Shown here piece by piece: positions 33,169-42,527 of a DNA stretch of 64,000 nucleotides (position 1 is the stretch's first letter; each line of letters begins with the position of its first letter). The stretch lies in NCBI GenBank assembly GCA_016839165.1, contig CP069300.1, positions 5,580,001-5,644,000 of the forward strand, read 5' to 3'. Both the position numbers and the translations under genes were made by a program. This DNA is from Bradyrhizobium sp. PSBB068. GTDB taxonomy: Bacteria; Pseudomonadota; Alphaproteobacteria; Rhizobiales; Xanthobacteraceae. The notes below the pieces were generated by a model. The model made no database searches, was not told the DNA's origin, and saw only the letters and a list, made by a program, of their open reading frames with translations.

Positions 33169-35403
33169 GTGAACGCCAGCGCGGTGCCTCACTTTCGGAA
33201 CGGCGGCCCTGCGGCCGTCGCGCAGACGCTTGGCGGCCGCGGCCGCCAGTCGCGGGGGAGAGCGGCAACCATGGTCGACATCACGGCGGGTCAGGGCACG
33301 GCGGGCAAGAGCGGATTGCCGAGCCTCGGCGAGATCGGGGATATCCTCAAGCGCGGCGATATCGCGCTGGCGGTCGGCGTCCTCACCATCCTGGTGGTGC
33401 TGATCCTGCCGCTGCCCTCGATCGTGCTCGACCTCTTCCTGGCGGTCTCGATCACGGTCTCGATCCTGATCCTGATGACCTCGCTGTTCATCCAGGCGCC
33501 GCTGGAATTCTCGTCGTTCCCGACCATCCTGCTGATCTCGACCATGCTGCGGCTGTCGCTGAACATGGCCTCGACCCGGCTGATCCTGAGCCACGGCCAC
33601 GAGGGCACGGCAGCCGCCGGCCACGTCATCGAGGCCTTCGGCAACTTCGTGATGGGCGGCAACTTCGTGATCGGCATCATCGTGTTCGCGATCCTGGTGA
33701 TCGTGAACTTCGTGGTCATCACCAAGGGTTCGGGCCGTATCGCCGAGGTCGCGGCACGCTTCCAGTTGGACTCGATGCCCGGCAAGCAGATGGCGATCGA
33801 CGCCGACCTGTCCGCCGGTCTGATCGACGAGAAGGCCGCCAAGGAACGCCGCAAGGCACTGGAAGACGAGAGCGGCTTCTTCGGCGCGATGGACGGTGCC
33901 TCGAAATTCGTCCGCGGTGATGCCATCGCCGGCCTCCTGATCGTCGGCATCAACATCGTCGGCGGTATCATCATCGGCGTCGCCCAGCAGGGCCTCTCCT
34001 TCAGCGAAGCCGCCCGCACCTACACCGTGCTGACAGTCGGCGACGGCCTCGTCACCCAGGTGCCGGCGTTGATCGTCTCGACCGCGGCCGGCCTGCTGGT
34101 CTCCAAGGCCGGCATCACCGGCGCCGCCGACAAGGCGCTGATGCGCCAGCTCTCCGGCTATCCGCAGGCGCTCGGCATGTCGGCCGGCGTCATGCTGGTG
34201 CTCGGGCTGCTGCCGGGCATTCCGACCCTGCCCTTCCTGGCGCTGGGCTCCGGCGCCGCGATGCTCGCCTGGAACGCGCGCAAGCAGAAGCGGGCGGCGA
34301 AGGCGGCCGAAACCGCGGCAGCCGCCGCTCCCGCCGCAGCCGCGGCCGCCGCCGCTGCCGCCGCGGAAGAGCCGATCGCCGCCGCGCTGAAGATCGACGA
34401 CCTCAAGATCGAGCTCGGCTACGCGCTGCTGCCGCTGGTCAACGGGCCTGACGGCACCGACCGCCTCACCGAGCAGATCAAGGCGCTGCGCCGCTCGCTC
34501 GCGATCGAGATGGGTTTCGTGATGCCGGCGGTGCGCATCCTCGACAACGTCCAGCTCGAGGCCAACAGCTACGCCATCAAGATCAAGGAAGTCGACGCCG
34601 GCACCGGCAAGATCTGGCCGGCCCAGTTCATGGTCATGGATCCCGCCGGCAACCAGGTGCAGCTGCCCGGCATCCACACCATCGAGCCGACCTTCGGCCT
34701 GCCGGCGACCTGGGTCGATGCCGGCCTGAAGGAAGAGGCCGCGCTGAAAGGCTACACCGTGGTCGACGCCGCCACGGTGCTGTCGACCCACCTGACCGAA
34801 CTGCTCAAGACCAACATGTCGGACCTGCTGTCCTACGGCGAGGTGCAGAAGCTGTTGAAGGACCTGCCGAAGGAGCAGGGCGAGCTGATCAAGGACATCG
34901 TGCCGAGCCAGGTCACGGTGTCGGGCATCCAGCGCGTGCTGCAATTGCTGCTCGCCGAGCGCGTTTCGATCCGCGATCTCTCGACCATCCTCGAAGGCAT
35001 CGCCGACGCATTGGCGTTCTCGCGCAATCCGGCGACCATGGTCGAGCACGTCCGCGCCCGGCTCGCCCGGCAGATCTGCGCCCAGAACACCTCGCCGAAC
35101 GGCTACCTGCCGCTGATCGCACTGTCGGCGCGCTGGGAACAGGCGTTCGCCGAGTCGATCGTCGGCACCGGCGACGACCGGAGCCTCGCGATGCAGCCCT
35201 CGAAGCTCTCGGAATTCATGACCGCCGTGCGCAACGCCTTCGAGCAGGCGGCGCGCGAAGGCGAGGCGCCGGTGCTGGTGACGTCGGCCGCGATCCGGCC
35301 GTTCGTTCGCTCGCTGGTGGAACGGTTCCGTTCGCAGACCACCGTTTTGTCGCAGGCCGAGATCCATCCCCGGGCCCGTCTGAAGACGGTCGGCAGCGTC
35401 TAG
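33169..35403 (+). CDS. flhA: Flagellar export apparatus protein FlhA
   Basis: A 744-residue export-gate protein of the flagellar type III secretion system. The N-terminal half has about eight membrane helices beginning LAVGVLTILVVLILPLPS, and the signature LRLSLNMASTRLILSHGHEG with the FHIPEP domain (KQMAIDADLSAGLIDEKAAK). The C-terminal soluble domain, which docks chaperone-substrate complexes, starts after a linker that here is an unusually long alanine run (codons about 380-402). The GTG at 33169 has GGAG seven bases upstream; an ATG at 33271 is a real alternative that would give 710 residues. A CtrA-type site precedes the gene. Confidence 0.95.
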   Translation: MNASAVPHFRNGGPAAVAQTLGGRGRQSRGRAATMVDITAGQGTAGKSGLPSLGEIGDILKRGDIALAVGVLTILVVLILPLPSIVLDLFLAVSITVSILILMTSLFIQAPLEFSSFPTILLISTMLRLSLNMASTRLILSHGHEGTAAAGHVIEAFGNFVMGGNFVIGIIVFAILVIVNFVVITKGSGRIAEVAARFQLDSMPGKQMAIDADLSAGLIDEKAAKERRKALEDESGFFGAMDGASKFVRGDAIAGLLIVGINIVGGIIIGVAQQGLSFSEAARTYTVLTVGDGLVTQVPALIVSTAAGLLVSKAGITGAADKALMRQLSGYPQALGMSAGVMLVLGLLPGIPTLPFLALGSGAAMLAWNARKQKRAAKAAETAAAAAPAAAAAAAAAAAEEPIAAALKIDDLKIELGYALLPLVNGPDGTDRLTEQIKALRRSLAIEMGFVMPAVRILDNVQLEANSYAIKIKEVDAGTGKIWPAQFMVMDPAGNQVQLPGIHTIEPTFGLPATWVDAGLKEEAALKGYTVVDAATVLSTHLTELLKTNMSDLLSYGEVQKLLKDLPKEQGELIKDIVPSQVTVSGIQRVLQLLLAERVSIRDLSTILEGIADALAFSRNPATMVEHVRARLARQICAQNTSPNGYLPLIALSARWEQAFAESIVGTGDDRSLAMQPSKLSEFMTAVRNAFEQAAREGEAPVLVTSAAIRPFVRSLVERFRSQTTVLSQAEIHPRARLKTVGSV

Positions 35404-35823
35404 CGCTTCGGCTCCGACCGCGGCGGAACCGAAGCTCTGGGTTGTAGTTTGACGGTTTTCGTCACGCCGGGCGGGGCGTCAGTTCGCGGGAAAAATGCTG
35501 TAGTGGCCGCAAATCACTTACGTTTTCGCCCGTGTTTTCCCGCCACAGGCAACTGATTTATGTGGAACCGGCCGAAACGGCCCCATCTGGAATGCAGCAT
35601 TCCAGCGTCAGCTCAAGGCACTGATATTACGAAGGTTTAATGCGATCTGAGATTACCAAAGGGTCATTTTTGATCGCGACCGATCACGTATGATCACGCT
35701 CTTGTGATGCCATCTGGGGAACGGAATCGGCAAATCCTACGTTAGCGAGGCACGAGACGTTGAACCGGGCACCAAGCCGAACCGACAGATTGACAGAGAG
35801 CAGGAAGGCGGCAGGAGACTTCC
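35404..35823. other. Intergenic region upstream of a small membrane protein
   Basis: 420 bases without a credible gene on either strand. AT content rises towards 35640-35700 (TTAATGCG, TTTTTGATC, GATCACG repeats), which may hold the promoter of the 66-residue protein. No hairpin terminator for flhA is evident. Confidence 0.45.
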
Positions 35824-36024
35824 ATGAACCACTCGATCTACAGCGCTGATCGTACGACGCACCTGAAGATTGTGGTGGTCGCTTTGGTCGCCGGTATCCT
35901 GGTCGCTGGCTTCGGCATCTCGGCGCACAATTCGTCGGACGAGGGTTACACTCAGACCGCTCGTGTCATGAAGGCCGGCAAGCCGGTCGCGATCACCAGC
36001 ACAAGCAATTCGCTGGTCCGCTAA
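35824..36024 (+). CDS. Small single-span membrane protein, 66 residues
   Basis: Starts MNHSIYSADRTTHLKIVVVA and has one hydrophobic helix (KIVVVALVAGILVAGFGISA, residues 15-34), followed by a polar periplasmic tail ending GKPVAITSTSNSLVR. GGCAGGAGACTTCC before the ATG is a good ribosome binding site, and a strong terminator follows at 36120, so it is a monocistronic unit. No known family. A similar size and position near flagellar genes would fit a pilin-like or stress-induced protein, but no pilin motif is present. Confidence 0.72.
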   Translation: MNHSIYSADRTTHLKIVVVALVAGILVAGFGISAHNSSDEGYTQTARVMKAGKPVAITSTSNSLVR

Positions 36025-36119
36025 CAGGAGAGTTTCACGGAATTCACGTAGCTCTTTACAGCCCCCCAAAGTCGCTGCGTGGATATTTAAGACCCCCAAC
36101 TACCCCCAAGTTGACTATC

Positions 36120-36153
36120 GAAAACGCCCGCTCCCCACGGGCGTTTTCTTTTT
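36120..36153 (+). terminator. Rho-independent terminator
   Basis: GAAAACGCCCG pairs with CGGGCGTTTTC around a seven-base loop and runs into TTTTTG. Ends the 66-residue protein unit; the A-rich left arm makes it bidirectional, so it may also end the anti-sigma transcript. Confidence 0.9.
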
Positions 36154-36215
36154 GTGCGGCGGGTGTGGCTGTCTCCACGTCACTGCCGACAGTCTCTCAC
36201 GATAGGGTGCGGCCG

Positions 36216-37184
36216 CTATCGTGACCCGGGCGGCACGGTCTCTATCAGCTTGCCGGTGAAGATCGGCGCCGAGGTCGGCTGGCCGTTCGGCGAACCGCCG
36301 GCCTGTTCGACGGTCACCGCGTAGGTGGCGCCATTGATCACGTCGGGATCGTAGCCCGACAGCACCGGACGGGCGGTGAAATCATCGGCGCCGATCACGC
36401 CGAGCGAGCGCGGCTGCGGCAGCTTGTCGGAGATCAGCCAGAGCTCGAAGCTCTTGCCGGGCTCCGACGCGGCACCGACCTTGCGCACGGTGAAATTCTT
36501 GGTCGCGCCGTCGATGGTCATGATGAAGGCCGGCCCGCCATTCGGTCCCTGCAACAGCGCGACATATTGCGCCGACGGCGTGAGTGCCGGCGCCGGCGTC
36601 TTCACTTCCACGGTCTGGATGCGCGGCTTCGGCCGGATCGCATTCGGCAAGGCATCGGGCCGGTAGATCTGCAGGCCGAGCGTCACCAGCAGCGCGGCCG
36701 CGATCGCCGTCGCAGCGGACGCGATGCCGCGCCAGCGCTTCATGCGGCCGGTCAGCGCGACCACGTTGCTGTCGTCGCCAAGGCGTGGCCGCACCGATGG
36801 CCGCCGGATCTCGGCCGGCTGCCGTATCCCTTCCGGCTGCGAAGGCTCCGGATCGAACGCCGAGCCGAACTCGACATCGTCTGCGATCGGCGTCGGTGGC
36901 GGCGGCGCCACCGTGGCGGCCGGCGTCTCGGGCAGCACCAGCGGCGCCTGCGGCGCGCTGGCATGGCCGATCGCCGCCTTGATGTTCTCCCAGACCACCG
37001 GGCGCGGCTCGACCAGACCGACCATCTGGTTGAGCGGCCCGAGCCTGAACTCCCAGGCCTGCACCAGCGCGCCGAACCCGCTGTCGACGGCCATCATGGT
37101 CTCAACCTGCGTGCGCTCATCGGCATCGAGGGTACCGAGCGCATATTCCGCGGCGAGCGCGATATGGTCTTCGCTATAGGCCAT
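36216..37184 (-). CDS. Anti-sigma factor (RskA family)
   Basis: A 322-residue membrane protein that should bind and hold the ECF sigma factor encoded just upstream. The N-terminal cytoplasmic domain opens MAYSEDHIALAAEYALGTLD, the anti-sigma-K pattern, and WENIKAAIG closes it near residue 75. A proline-rich stretch follows, then one membrane helix (IASAATAIAAALLVTLGLQI, near 160), and the periplasmic RskA domain with APSAQYVALLQGP-type sequence and KSFELWLISDKLPQPRSLG. The ATG at 37184 lies three bases after the sigma stop. Confidence 0.88.
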   Translation of the reverse strand: MAYSEDHIALAAEYALGTLDADERTQVETMMAVDSGFGALVQAWEFRLGPLNQMVGLVEPRPVVWENIKAAIGHASAPQAPLVLPETPAATVAPPPPTPIADDVEFGSAFDPEPSQPEGIRQPAEIRRPSVRPRLGDDSNVVALTGRMKRWRGIASAATAIAAALLVTLGLQIYRPDALPNAIRPKPRIQTVEVKTPAPALTPSAQYVALLQGPNGGPAFIMTIDGATKNFTVRKVGAASEPGKSFELWLISDKLPQPRSLGVIGADDFTARPVLSGYDPDVINGATYAVTVEQAGGSPNGQPTSAPIFTGKLIETVPPGSR

Positions 37185-37187
37185 CAA

Positions 37188-37733
37188 TCAGAGTCCAAGA
37201 CACTCCCGGATATCCATCAGGCTGCGGCGCAGCCAGGTCTTCACCGTGTTCACCGGTGTCTCGAACTTTGCGGCGAGCTGCTCGCGGCTCCAGCCGTTGT
37301 AATAGGCGAGCAGCACGAGCTTCTGACGATCTGGCTCCAAACGACCGACGCACTCCAGCAACCGCTTCAACTCTTCCGTCATCTCCCGCCGCGCCAGCGG
37401 ATCGGGCGAGTCGGCGGCAACCTCCATAGCAGCCGGCTCGTCCTCCAATGAGGACTCGCCACGCTTGCGCACCACATCGATGGCGCGATTACGCGCGATC
37501 GACGTCATCCACGTGATCGGGGAAGACAGGGCCGGGTTGAACTGCCCGGCACTGTTCCAGATCTTGACGTAAGCCTCCTGAATGACCTCCTCGGCGAGAT
37601 CCTGACGCCGCAAGATACGGAGCACGACGCCGAAGAGTTTCGCGCGGGTCGCGGCGTACAGCCGCTCGAAGGCGGCCTCATCCCCCTTGGCGACGGCGGC
37701 GATCAGCCAGACCAGCTCAGCCGGCGTCAGCAT
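37188..37733 (-). CDS. ECF RNA polymerase sigma factor, SigK-like
   Basis: A 181-residue group IV sigma factor. Region 2 is DEAAFERLYAATRAKLFGVV to AEEVIQEAYVKIWNSAGQFN and region 4 is LLAYYNGWSREQLAAKFETP with VNTVKTWLRRSLMDIRECL. It pairs with the RskA-type anti-sigma gene directly downstream, so activity should depend on a periplasmic signal that releases it. The regulon is unknown; SigK/RskA pairs in other bacteria respond to oxidative or envelope stress. Confidence 0.92.
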   Translation of the reverse strand: MLTPAELVWLIAAVAKGDEAAFERLYAATRAKLFGVVLRILRRQDLAEEVIQEAYVKIWNSAGQFNPALSSPITWMTSIARNRAIDVVRKRGESSLEDEPAAMEVAADSPDPLARREMTEELKRLLECVGRLEPDRQKLVLLAYYNGWSREQLAAKFETPVNTVKTWLRRSLMDIRECLGL

Positions 37734-37945
37734 TCAGCGCCCTCCAAGCCTGCATCCCCCATCGCCTCATTGCCACCGCGCTGCCGATTATCCGCTCCGG
37801 ACCGGTGGTAGCATATTTTGGGACAGCACCATCCGCCAAGTGGCTGACAAGTGGCCGAGCAGAGGCCGGCTTGTGGACAGCGCCCAACAAAAAGCCCGGG
37901 CGGTCGGCCCCGGCTCTCAATGTGGTCTGCGGAGGGAGCGAGGGG

Positions 37946-38365
37946 TCAGGCGATGACGCCCAGACGGGCCCGCATCAGGCCGATCGAATCCATGTCGGCT
38001 TGCTCGCGGGCGCTCTCCTCCGCGCGTTCGCGCGCCTGGTCGCGCTCGTCGAGCAGTTCGACCTTCTTCAATTCCTCGAAGGCTTCCGACAGCAGCGCCT
38101 TGGCGTCGTCGAGCTGGGCGCGCAATTCGTCGGCCGAGCGGGTCAGGTTCTCGCGGCGCTGGATCGCGGCCTTGGCATAGGTAGGGTAGGCGAAGTGCGA
38201 GGGATCGTTGATCCCGGCGCGCTCCTGCTCGGTCTGGATCTCGCGCTCGAGCTCGACGGACATGCGCTGGAAGTCGGCGATCATGCCTTCGATCTGGGTA
38301 ACCCGACGGCGCTTTTCATCGACCTGAAATTTCTTCAGGCGGATCAGCGTTTCACGTGACTTCAT
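37946..38365 (-). CDS. fliJ: Flagellar export protein FliJ
   Basis: A 139-residue coiled-coil protein, the general chaperone that sits in the centre of the FliI hexamer and stirs the export gate. The sequence is almost entirely helical and charged: KSRETLIRLKKFQVDEKRRR at the start and FEELKKVELLDERDQARERA near the end, as in alphaproteobacterial FliJ. The ATG at 38365 is chosen over an upstream start at 38392 because GGGGAG lies about ten bases before it. It follows fliI on the same strand, 108 bases away. Confidence 0.88.
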   Translation of the reverse strand: MKSRETLIRLKKFQVDEKRRRVTQIEGMIADFQRMSVELEREIQTEQERAGINDPSHFAYPTYAKAAIQRRENLTRSADELRAQLDDAKALLSEAFEELKKVELLDERDQARERAEESAREQADMDSIGLMRARLGVIA

Positions 38366-38473
38366 CGACTCATACTCCCCAGAAGTCCCCAATCCGAACG
38401 CGGGACAGAGCCGGCTCCCCGCTGGGCCCCGCCGGCATAGCTATGGTGTGCCGGCGATGATGGCCTGACAAAG

Positions 38474-39799
38474 TTAGCGTTCCGTTTCCAAACCCGACAG
38501 GATTTGAGCCAGTTGCCGGTAGCCATCGCCGAGGCTGGTCGCCTCGTCCTTGGCCTGGCGCAGGAAGCTCTCCAGCGGCTCGTGCAACCGGATCGCCTCG
38601 TCGACCTCGGGGCTGGAACCCGGCCGGTAGGCGCCGAGCCGGATCAGTTCCTCCATGTCGGCATAGGTCGCCATCACCTGCCGCGCCTTGTTGATGAAGG
38701 GCAGGAAATTGGGGTCAGCCGACTTCGGCATGGTGCGCGAGACCGACTTCAGAATGTTGACGGCGGGATAGCGGCCGCGCTCGGCGATCGCCCGCTGCAT
38801 CACGATGTGACCGTCGAGGATGCCGCGCACCGCGTCGGCGATCGGCTCATTGTGATCGTCGCCGTCGACCAGCACGGTAAATATCGCGGTGATGGTGCCG
38901 GCGCCAGTGCCCGGCCCTGCCCGCTCCAGCAGCTTCGGCAGTTCGGTGAACACGGTCGGCGTGTAGCCCTTGGCGGTCGGCGGCTCGCCCGCCGAGAGCC
39001 CGATCTCGCGCTGCGCCATCGCAAAGCGCGTCACCGAGTCCATCAGGCACAGCACGTCCTGGTCCTCGTCGCGGAAATATTCCGCGATCGCGAGCGTGAG
39101 GTACGCCGCCTGGCGCCGCATCAGCGCCGGCTCGTCCGAGGTGGCGACCACCACGACCGAGCGCGCCAATCCCTCCTCGCCGAGATCCTCCTGGAGGAAT
39201 TCCTGCACCTCGCGGCCGCGTTCGCCGATCAGCCCGATCACCGAGATCGCAGCATCGACGTTGCGCGCCAGCATCGACAGCAGCACCGACTTGCCGACGC
39301 CCGAGCCGGCGAAGATGCCGAGCCGCTGGCCGCGGCAGCAGGTCAGGAAAGTGTTAAGGCCGCGGACGCCGAGGTCGAGCGGCGGCCCGACCCGCTTGCG
39401 CGAATGCGCCGGCGGCGGCGAGTTGCGGTAGGACATCGGCGAGGCGCCCTGCACCAAGGGCCCCTTGCCGTCGATCGGCTCGCCCATCGCGTTGACGACG
39501 CGGCCGAGCCAGGCCGGCGACGGCCGCACCTGGCTTGCCGCGTTGGCGATCACAGCGCGGCAGCCGCGCCTGACGCCCTCGAGCCCGCCGAACGGCATCA
39601 CCACCGCATTCTCGCCGGAGAAGCCGATCACCTCGGCCGGGATGAAGCGGCCGGCGCCGACATCGATCACGATGCGGGCACCGACCGACATCGCGTGAAT
39701 GGGGCCTGCGATCTCGACCATCAGTCCGCGGACGCCGACGACACGGCCATAAATATTGACGCCGTCGATGTCGCCGATCTGCTCCGCGAGCGCCTTCAT
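38474..39799 (-). CDS. fliI: Flagellum-specific ATP synthase FliI
   Basis: A 441-residue type III export ATPase related to the F1 beta subunit. Walker A is [17 protein letters not shown] (residues 161-177), the catalytic glutamate is in [12 protein letters not shown], and Walker B is [17 protein letters not shown]. It hexamerises below the export gate and unfolds substrates for FlhA. The ATG at 39799 is taken; a TTG at 39823 also fits the frame. First gene of a fliI-fliJ unit, with a CtrA-type site about 40 bases before the start. Confidence 0.96.
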   Translation of the reverse strand: MKALAEQIGDIDGVNIYGRVVGVRGLMVEIAGPIHAMSVGARIVIDVGAGRFIPAEVIGFSGENAVVMPFGGLEGVRRGCRAVIANAASQVRPSPAWLGRVVNAMGEPIDGKGPLVQGASPMSYRNSPPPAHSRKRVGPPLDLGVRGLNTFLTCCRGQRLGIFAGSGVGKSVLLSMLARNVDAAISVIGLIGERGREVQEFLQEDLGEEGLARSVVVVATSDEPALMRRQAAYLTLAIAEYFRDEDQDVLCLMDSVTRFAMAQREIGLSAGEPPTAKGYTPTVFTELPKLLERAGPGTGAGTITAIFTVLVDGDDHNEPIADAVRGILDGHIVMQRAIAERGRYPAVNILKSVSRTMPKSADPNFLPFINKARQVMATYADMEELIRLGAYRPGSSPEVDEAIRLHEPLESFLRQAKDEATSLGDGYRQLAQILSGLETER

Positions 39800-39838
39800 T
39801 GCGAAAACCTTAAGTTTCCGCAATTTTGCGCCGGCCGC

Positions 39839-39853
39839 TTAACTTCGTGTTTA
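39839..39853 (-). promoter_or_regulatory. CtrA-type binding site before fliI
   Basis: TTAA-CTTCGTG-TTTA matches TTAA-N7-TTAA in seven of eight half-site bases, 40 bases upstream of the fliI ATG and about 310 bases from ctrA. It could serve fliI-fliJ and, at a distance, ctrA. Confidence 0.55.
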
Positions 39854-39920
39854 CCCGCATCATTAATCATTGCGTCACTGTCTTTGGTGACTGAGGTCGC
39901 TCGCCCATCAGAAGAAGGGC

Positions 39921-40089
39921 GAGTCGCGAGAGTCGGTTAGGCCCGATTCTTAATGTGGAAACTGAACGAGCGCGGTTAGGAAAAGCTTCTTCTACGCAAT
40001 ATCTTAGGGCGATTCGACAAAAATTGCACGGTTAGAGCTTGCGTCGAGGAATCAGTTTTTGTTAACCATATCTCGTCAGGATCCGAATC
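39921..40089 (+). promoter_or_regulatory. ctrA promoter region with six GANTC (CcrM) sites
   Basis: GANTC occurs at 39921, 39930, 39945, 40011, 40049 and 40085, six times in 169 bases where less than one is expected by chance. A CtrA half-site TTAACCAT lies at 40062-40069, next to the fifth site. In Caulobacter one ctrA promoter is sensitive to CcrM methylation of GANTC and another is autoactivated by CtrA, so this is a fitting cell-cycle promoter. Exact -35 and -10 elements were not assigned. Confidence 0.7.
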
Positions 40090-40166
40090 AGTTGTTCAAA
40101 GGCGTTTTGTGAGTGCCGCAAGTGCGGCCGACCTGACGCCCGGAGCGGCGACTATAGGGGACTGGC

Positions 40167-40868
40167 ATGCGCGTTTTGCTAATTGAAGATGATAGCGCCG
40201 TCGCGCAGTCGATCGAATTGATGCTCAAATCCGAGAGTTTCAACGTCTATACGACGGATCTCGGTGAAGAAGGCGTCGATCTCGGCAAGCTTTACGACTA
40301 CGACATCATCCTGCTCGACCTCAACCTGCCCGACATGTCCGGCTACGACGTGCTCAAGCAGCTCCGGGTTTCGAAGATCAAGACTCCCATTCTGATCCTC
40401 TCCGGCCTCGCCGGCATCGAGGACAAGGTCAAGGGTCTCGGCGTCGGCGCCGACGACTACATGACCAAACCCTTCCACAAGGACGAGCTGGTCGCCCGCA
40501 TCCACGCGATCGTCCGCCGCTCCAAGGGTCACGCCCAGTCGGTCATCCAGACCGGCGATCTCGTGGTCAATCTCGACACCAAGACCGTCGAGGTCGGCGG
40601 TCAGCGCGTGCACCTGACCGGCAAGGAATACCAGATGCTGGAGCTGCTCTCGCTCCGCAAGGGCACCACGCTCACCAAGGAAATGTTCCTCAACCATCTC
40701 TACGGCGGCATGGACGAGCCGGAGCTGAAGATCATCGACGTCTTCATCTGCAAGCTGCGCAAGAAGCTCGCGAACGCCTCCGAGGGCCGCAACTTCATCG
40801 AGACCGTGTGGGGCCGCGGCTACGTACTGCGCGAGCCGCATGAGGCCGACGAACGCATTCCCGCCTGA
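40167..40868 (+). CDS. ctrA: Cell cycle response regulator CtrA
   Basis: A 233-residue OmpR-type response regulator, the essential cell-cycle and flagellar master regulator of Alphaproteobacteria. The receiver domain has acidic residues in [12 protein letters not shown], the phosphate acceptor Asp51 in [18 protein letters not shown] and the lysine in [13 protein letters not shown]. The winged helix has [20 protein letters not shown] and [18 protein letters not shown], characteristic of CtrA. It receives phosphate from CckA through ChpT, whose gene is at 52711. A clear terminator follows at 40892. Confidence 0.97.
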   Translation: MRVLLIEDDSAVAQSIELMLKSESFNVYTTDLGEEGVDLGKLYDYDIILLDLNLPDMSGYDVLKQLRVSKIKTPILILSGLAGIEDKVKGLGVGADDYMTKPFHKDELVARIHAIVRRSKGHAQSVIQTGDLVVNLDTKTVEVGGQRVHLTGKEYQMLELLSLRKGTTLTKEMFLNHLYGGMDEPELKIIDVFICKLRKKLANASEGRNFIETVWGRGYVLREPHEADERIPA

Positions 40869-40891
40869 CGCTTTCTATAGCAAACCTCCTC

Positions 40892-40924
40892 AACCCCGCC
40901 GCAAATGGCGGGGTTTTTGTTTTT
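40892..40924 (+). terminator. ctrA terminator
   Basis: AACCCCGCC (40892-40900) and GGCGGGGTT (40907-40915) form a nine-base stem followed by TTTTTGTTTTTGG. It lies between the convergent ctrA and sedolisin genes. Confidence 0.9.
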
Positions 40925-40930
40925 GGGACG

Positions 40931-42517
40931 CTACGCCACCGGGACCGCGGCAAGGGCGGCGAGCACATCCGCGCCCCTGGGAACGCCGAGCCCGGTGCAG
41001 GCGCTCCAGCCGGGGCCGGCATCGTAGCCTTTGCCGCCGACGCGGTTGTTGCCCTGCTGGACTACGCGGAAGGCGCCGGGATTGCCGTAGAGCGCCGCAT
41101 TGAGCAAGCCGATCTGCTCGCCGCGCGCGGCGATCGCAATCGCGACCAGGGCGGCCCATAGCGGCGTCGCGGCGCTGGTCCCGCTCATCGCCATCGGTTG
41201 CCCGTTGACGATGATACGGTAGCCCGGGCTTGCCGCGGCCGCGCAGGCGACATCAGGGACGCCGCGCCGGATCGCGCCGTCGTTCTGCGATTGCGGCAGC
41301 GTCAGATGCGACTGATAGTCGGGGACGGGAAACGCATCGCTGATGCCGCCGCCGGTGCCGATGGTGCCGGCGTTCCAGACCGCCTCCGCCGCGGCCGCCC
41401 CATTGCCCGCAGCAGGCCCGGGCTGCGTGCCGCCGCAGCTCGTCGCATAGGGGCTCGAGGCCGGAAACCAGACATGGACCTTGCCGTCGGTCAGGCCGCT
41501 GGTTGCGAGCTGGTCGCCGGAGGCGAACAGCACACTGACGCGCAGCCGCACGGCATCGGCGAGGACCGCCTGCATCGCGTCGCGCCCGGGCCCGGTCCAG
41601 AATTTCTCCGCGCTGCCCCAGCTGACCGAGATCACCTGGGGCGCATGCGCTTCATCGAACACCGCCTGATGGATCGCATCCGTGAGACCGGCGGCAGAGT
41701 TCTCGGCAAAGTAGACCACGATCTTGCTCTTCGGCAGCAGCCCGGCGAGCACCTGGAGGTCGAGCGCGATTTCCTGATCGGCGACATCGCTGGTGCCGAG
41801 GCCGTTGTCATTGCCGGTCGGCGGGACATTGATCACGACCGGCGGCTGCCGGTTCATGCCGGCCAGCGCCATGGCGAGGTCGCTCTCGAGATAGCCGCCG
41901 CCGAGGGCTACGATGCCGACACAGATCGACGACACGTCGCGATCGAGCGGAATGCCGTAGCGGGCCGCAATGTCGGTCGGCCACAGCCCGCTGTCGCTCC
42001 CCGCGCTGCCGCGGGCCCGCAGCAGCGGCCTCGTGGTCCGGAGCGGCCGCTGATCGAAGCCGAGAATGGCGCGGGTCCATGGCGCGATCTCGGCCGGCAC
42101 CGTCAGCCCGCCGACCCGCGCGCGAAACACGCGCTCGCCATCACGATAGGTGCGAAGCGTCGCGCCGAAGGTCTCGGCCATCTGCCTCGCCGTGCCCTCA
42201 AGCGCCACCGTACGCGCGACGAGATCGGTGGCAACGACGGTGAATCCGCGCTCCGCCGCCAGACGCGTGATCCGCGCGGCGGCGCTGGCATGGCTGCGGT
42301 GGCGCTGCGTTGCGAGCTGGCGCCGCGTGACCGGTCTGGCGAGCCGGGCCAGATCGCCGGCGCTTCCCGGCGTAAACTCGTCGGGGGTGCGCCGCTTGAC
42401 ATAGACCACGACGGTGATCCGCTCGTCGGGATCGACATCGCCGACCAGCGTCGCGCCTTCGGGCACGGCGCGGTTGCTGCCGGGCAGCGGAATCCTGCGC
42501 TCGGAGGTGCCCGCCAT
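40931..42517 (-). CDS. Sedolisin (S53 family) serine-carboxyl peptidase
   Basis: A 528-residue kumamolisin-like peptidase, active at acid pH after removal of its pro-domain. Pro-domain sequence (about 1-170) includes RITRLAAERGFTVVATDL and FGATLRTYRDGERVFRARVG. The catalytic Glu and Asp are in VADQEIALDLQVLAGLL, the oxyanion Asp in VLFASGDQLATSG, and the nucleophile serine in MAMSGTSAATPLWAALVAIA. GYDAGPGWSACTGLG near the end matches the calcium-binding region. No signal peptide is seen at the ATG at 42517, although these enzymes are usually secreted. It is the last gene of a three-gene operon behind a CXXCH protein. Confidence 0.88.
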   Translation of the reverse strand: MAGTSERRIPLPGSNRAVPEGATLVGDVDPDERITVVVYVKRRTPDEFTPGSAGDLARLARPVTRRQLATQRHRSHASAAARITRLAAERGFTVVATDLVARTVALEGTARQMAETFGATLRTYRDGERVFRARVGGLTVPAEIAPWTRAILGFDQRPLRTTRPLLRARGSAGSDSGLWPTDIAARYGIPLDRDVSSICVGIVALGGGYLESDLAMALAGMNRQPPVVINVPPTGNDNGLGTSDVADQEIALDLQVLAGLLPKSKIVVYFAENSAAGLTDAIHQAVFDEAHAPQVISVSWGSAEKFWTGPGRDAMQAVLADAVRLRVSVLFASGDQLATSGLTDGKVHVWFPASSPYATSCGGTQPGPAAGNGAAAAEAVWNAGTIGTGGGISDAFPVPDYQSHLTLPQSQNDGAIRRGVPDVACAAAASPGYRIIVNGQPMAMSGTSAATPLWAALVAIAIAARGEQIGLLNAALYGNPGAFRVVQQGNNRVGGKGYDAGPGWSACTGLGVPRGADVLAALAAVPVA

Positions 42518-42527
42518 CAATGCGGTC

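Noticed and set aside
32803..35367. An 854-codon open frame on the minus strand, opposite flhA
   Set aside because: It is a mirror frame of a high-GC gene: His, Arg, Asp and Gln rich, without any domain, and the plus strand carries an undoubted flhA.
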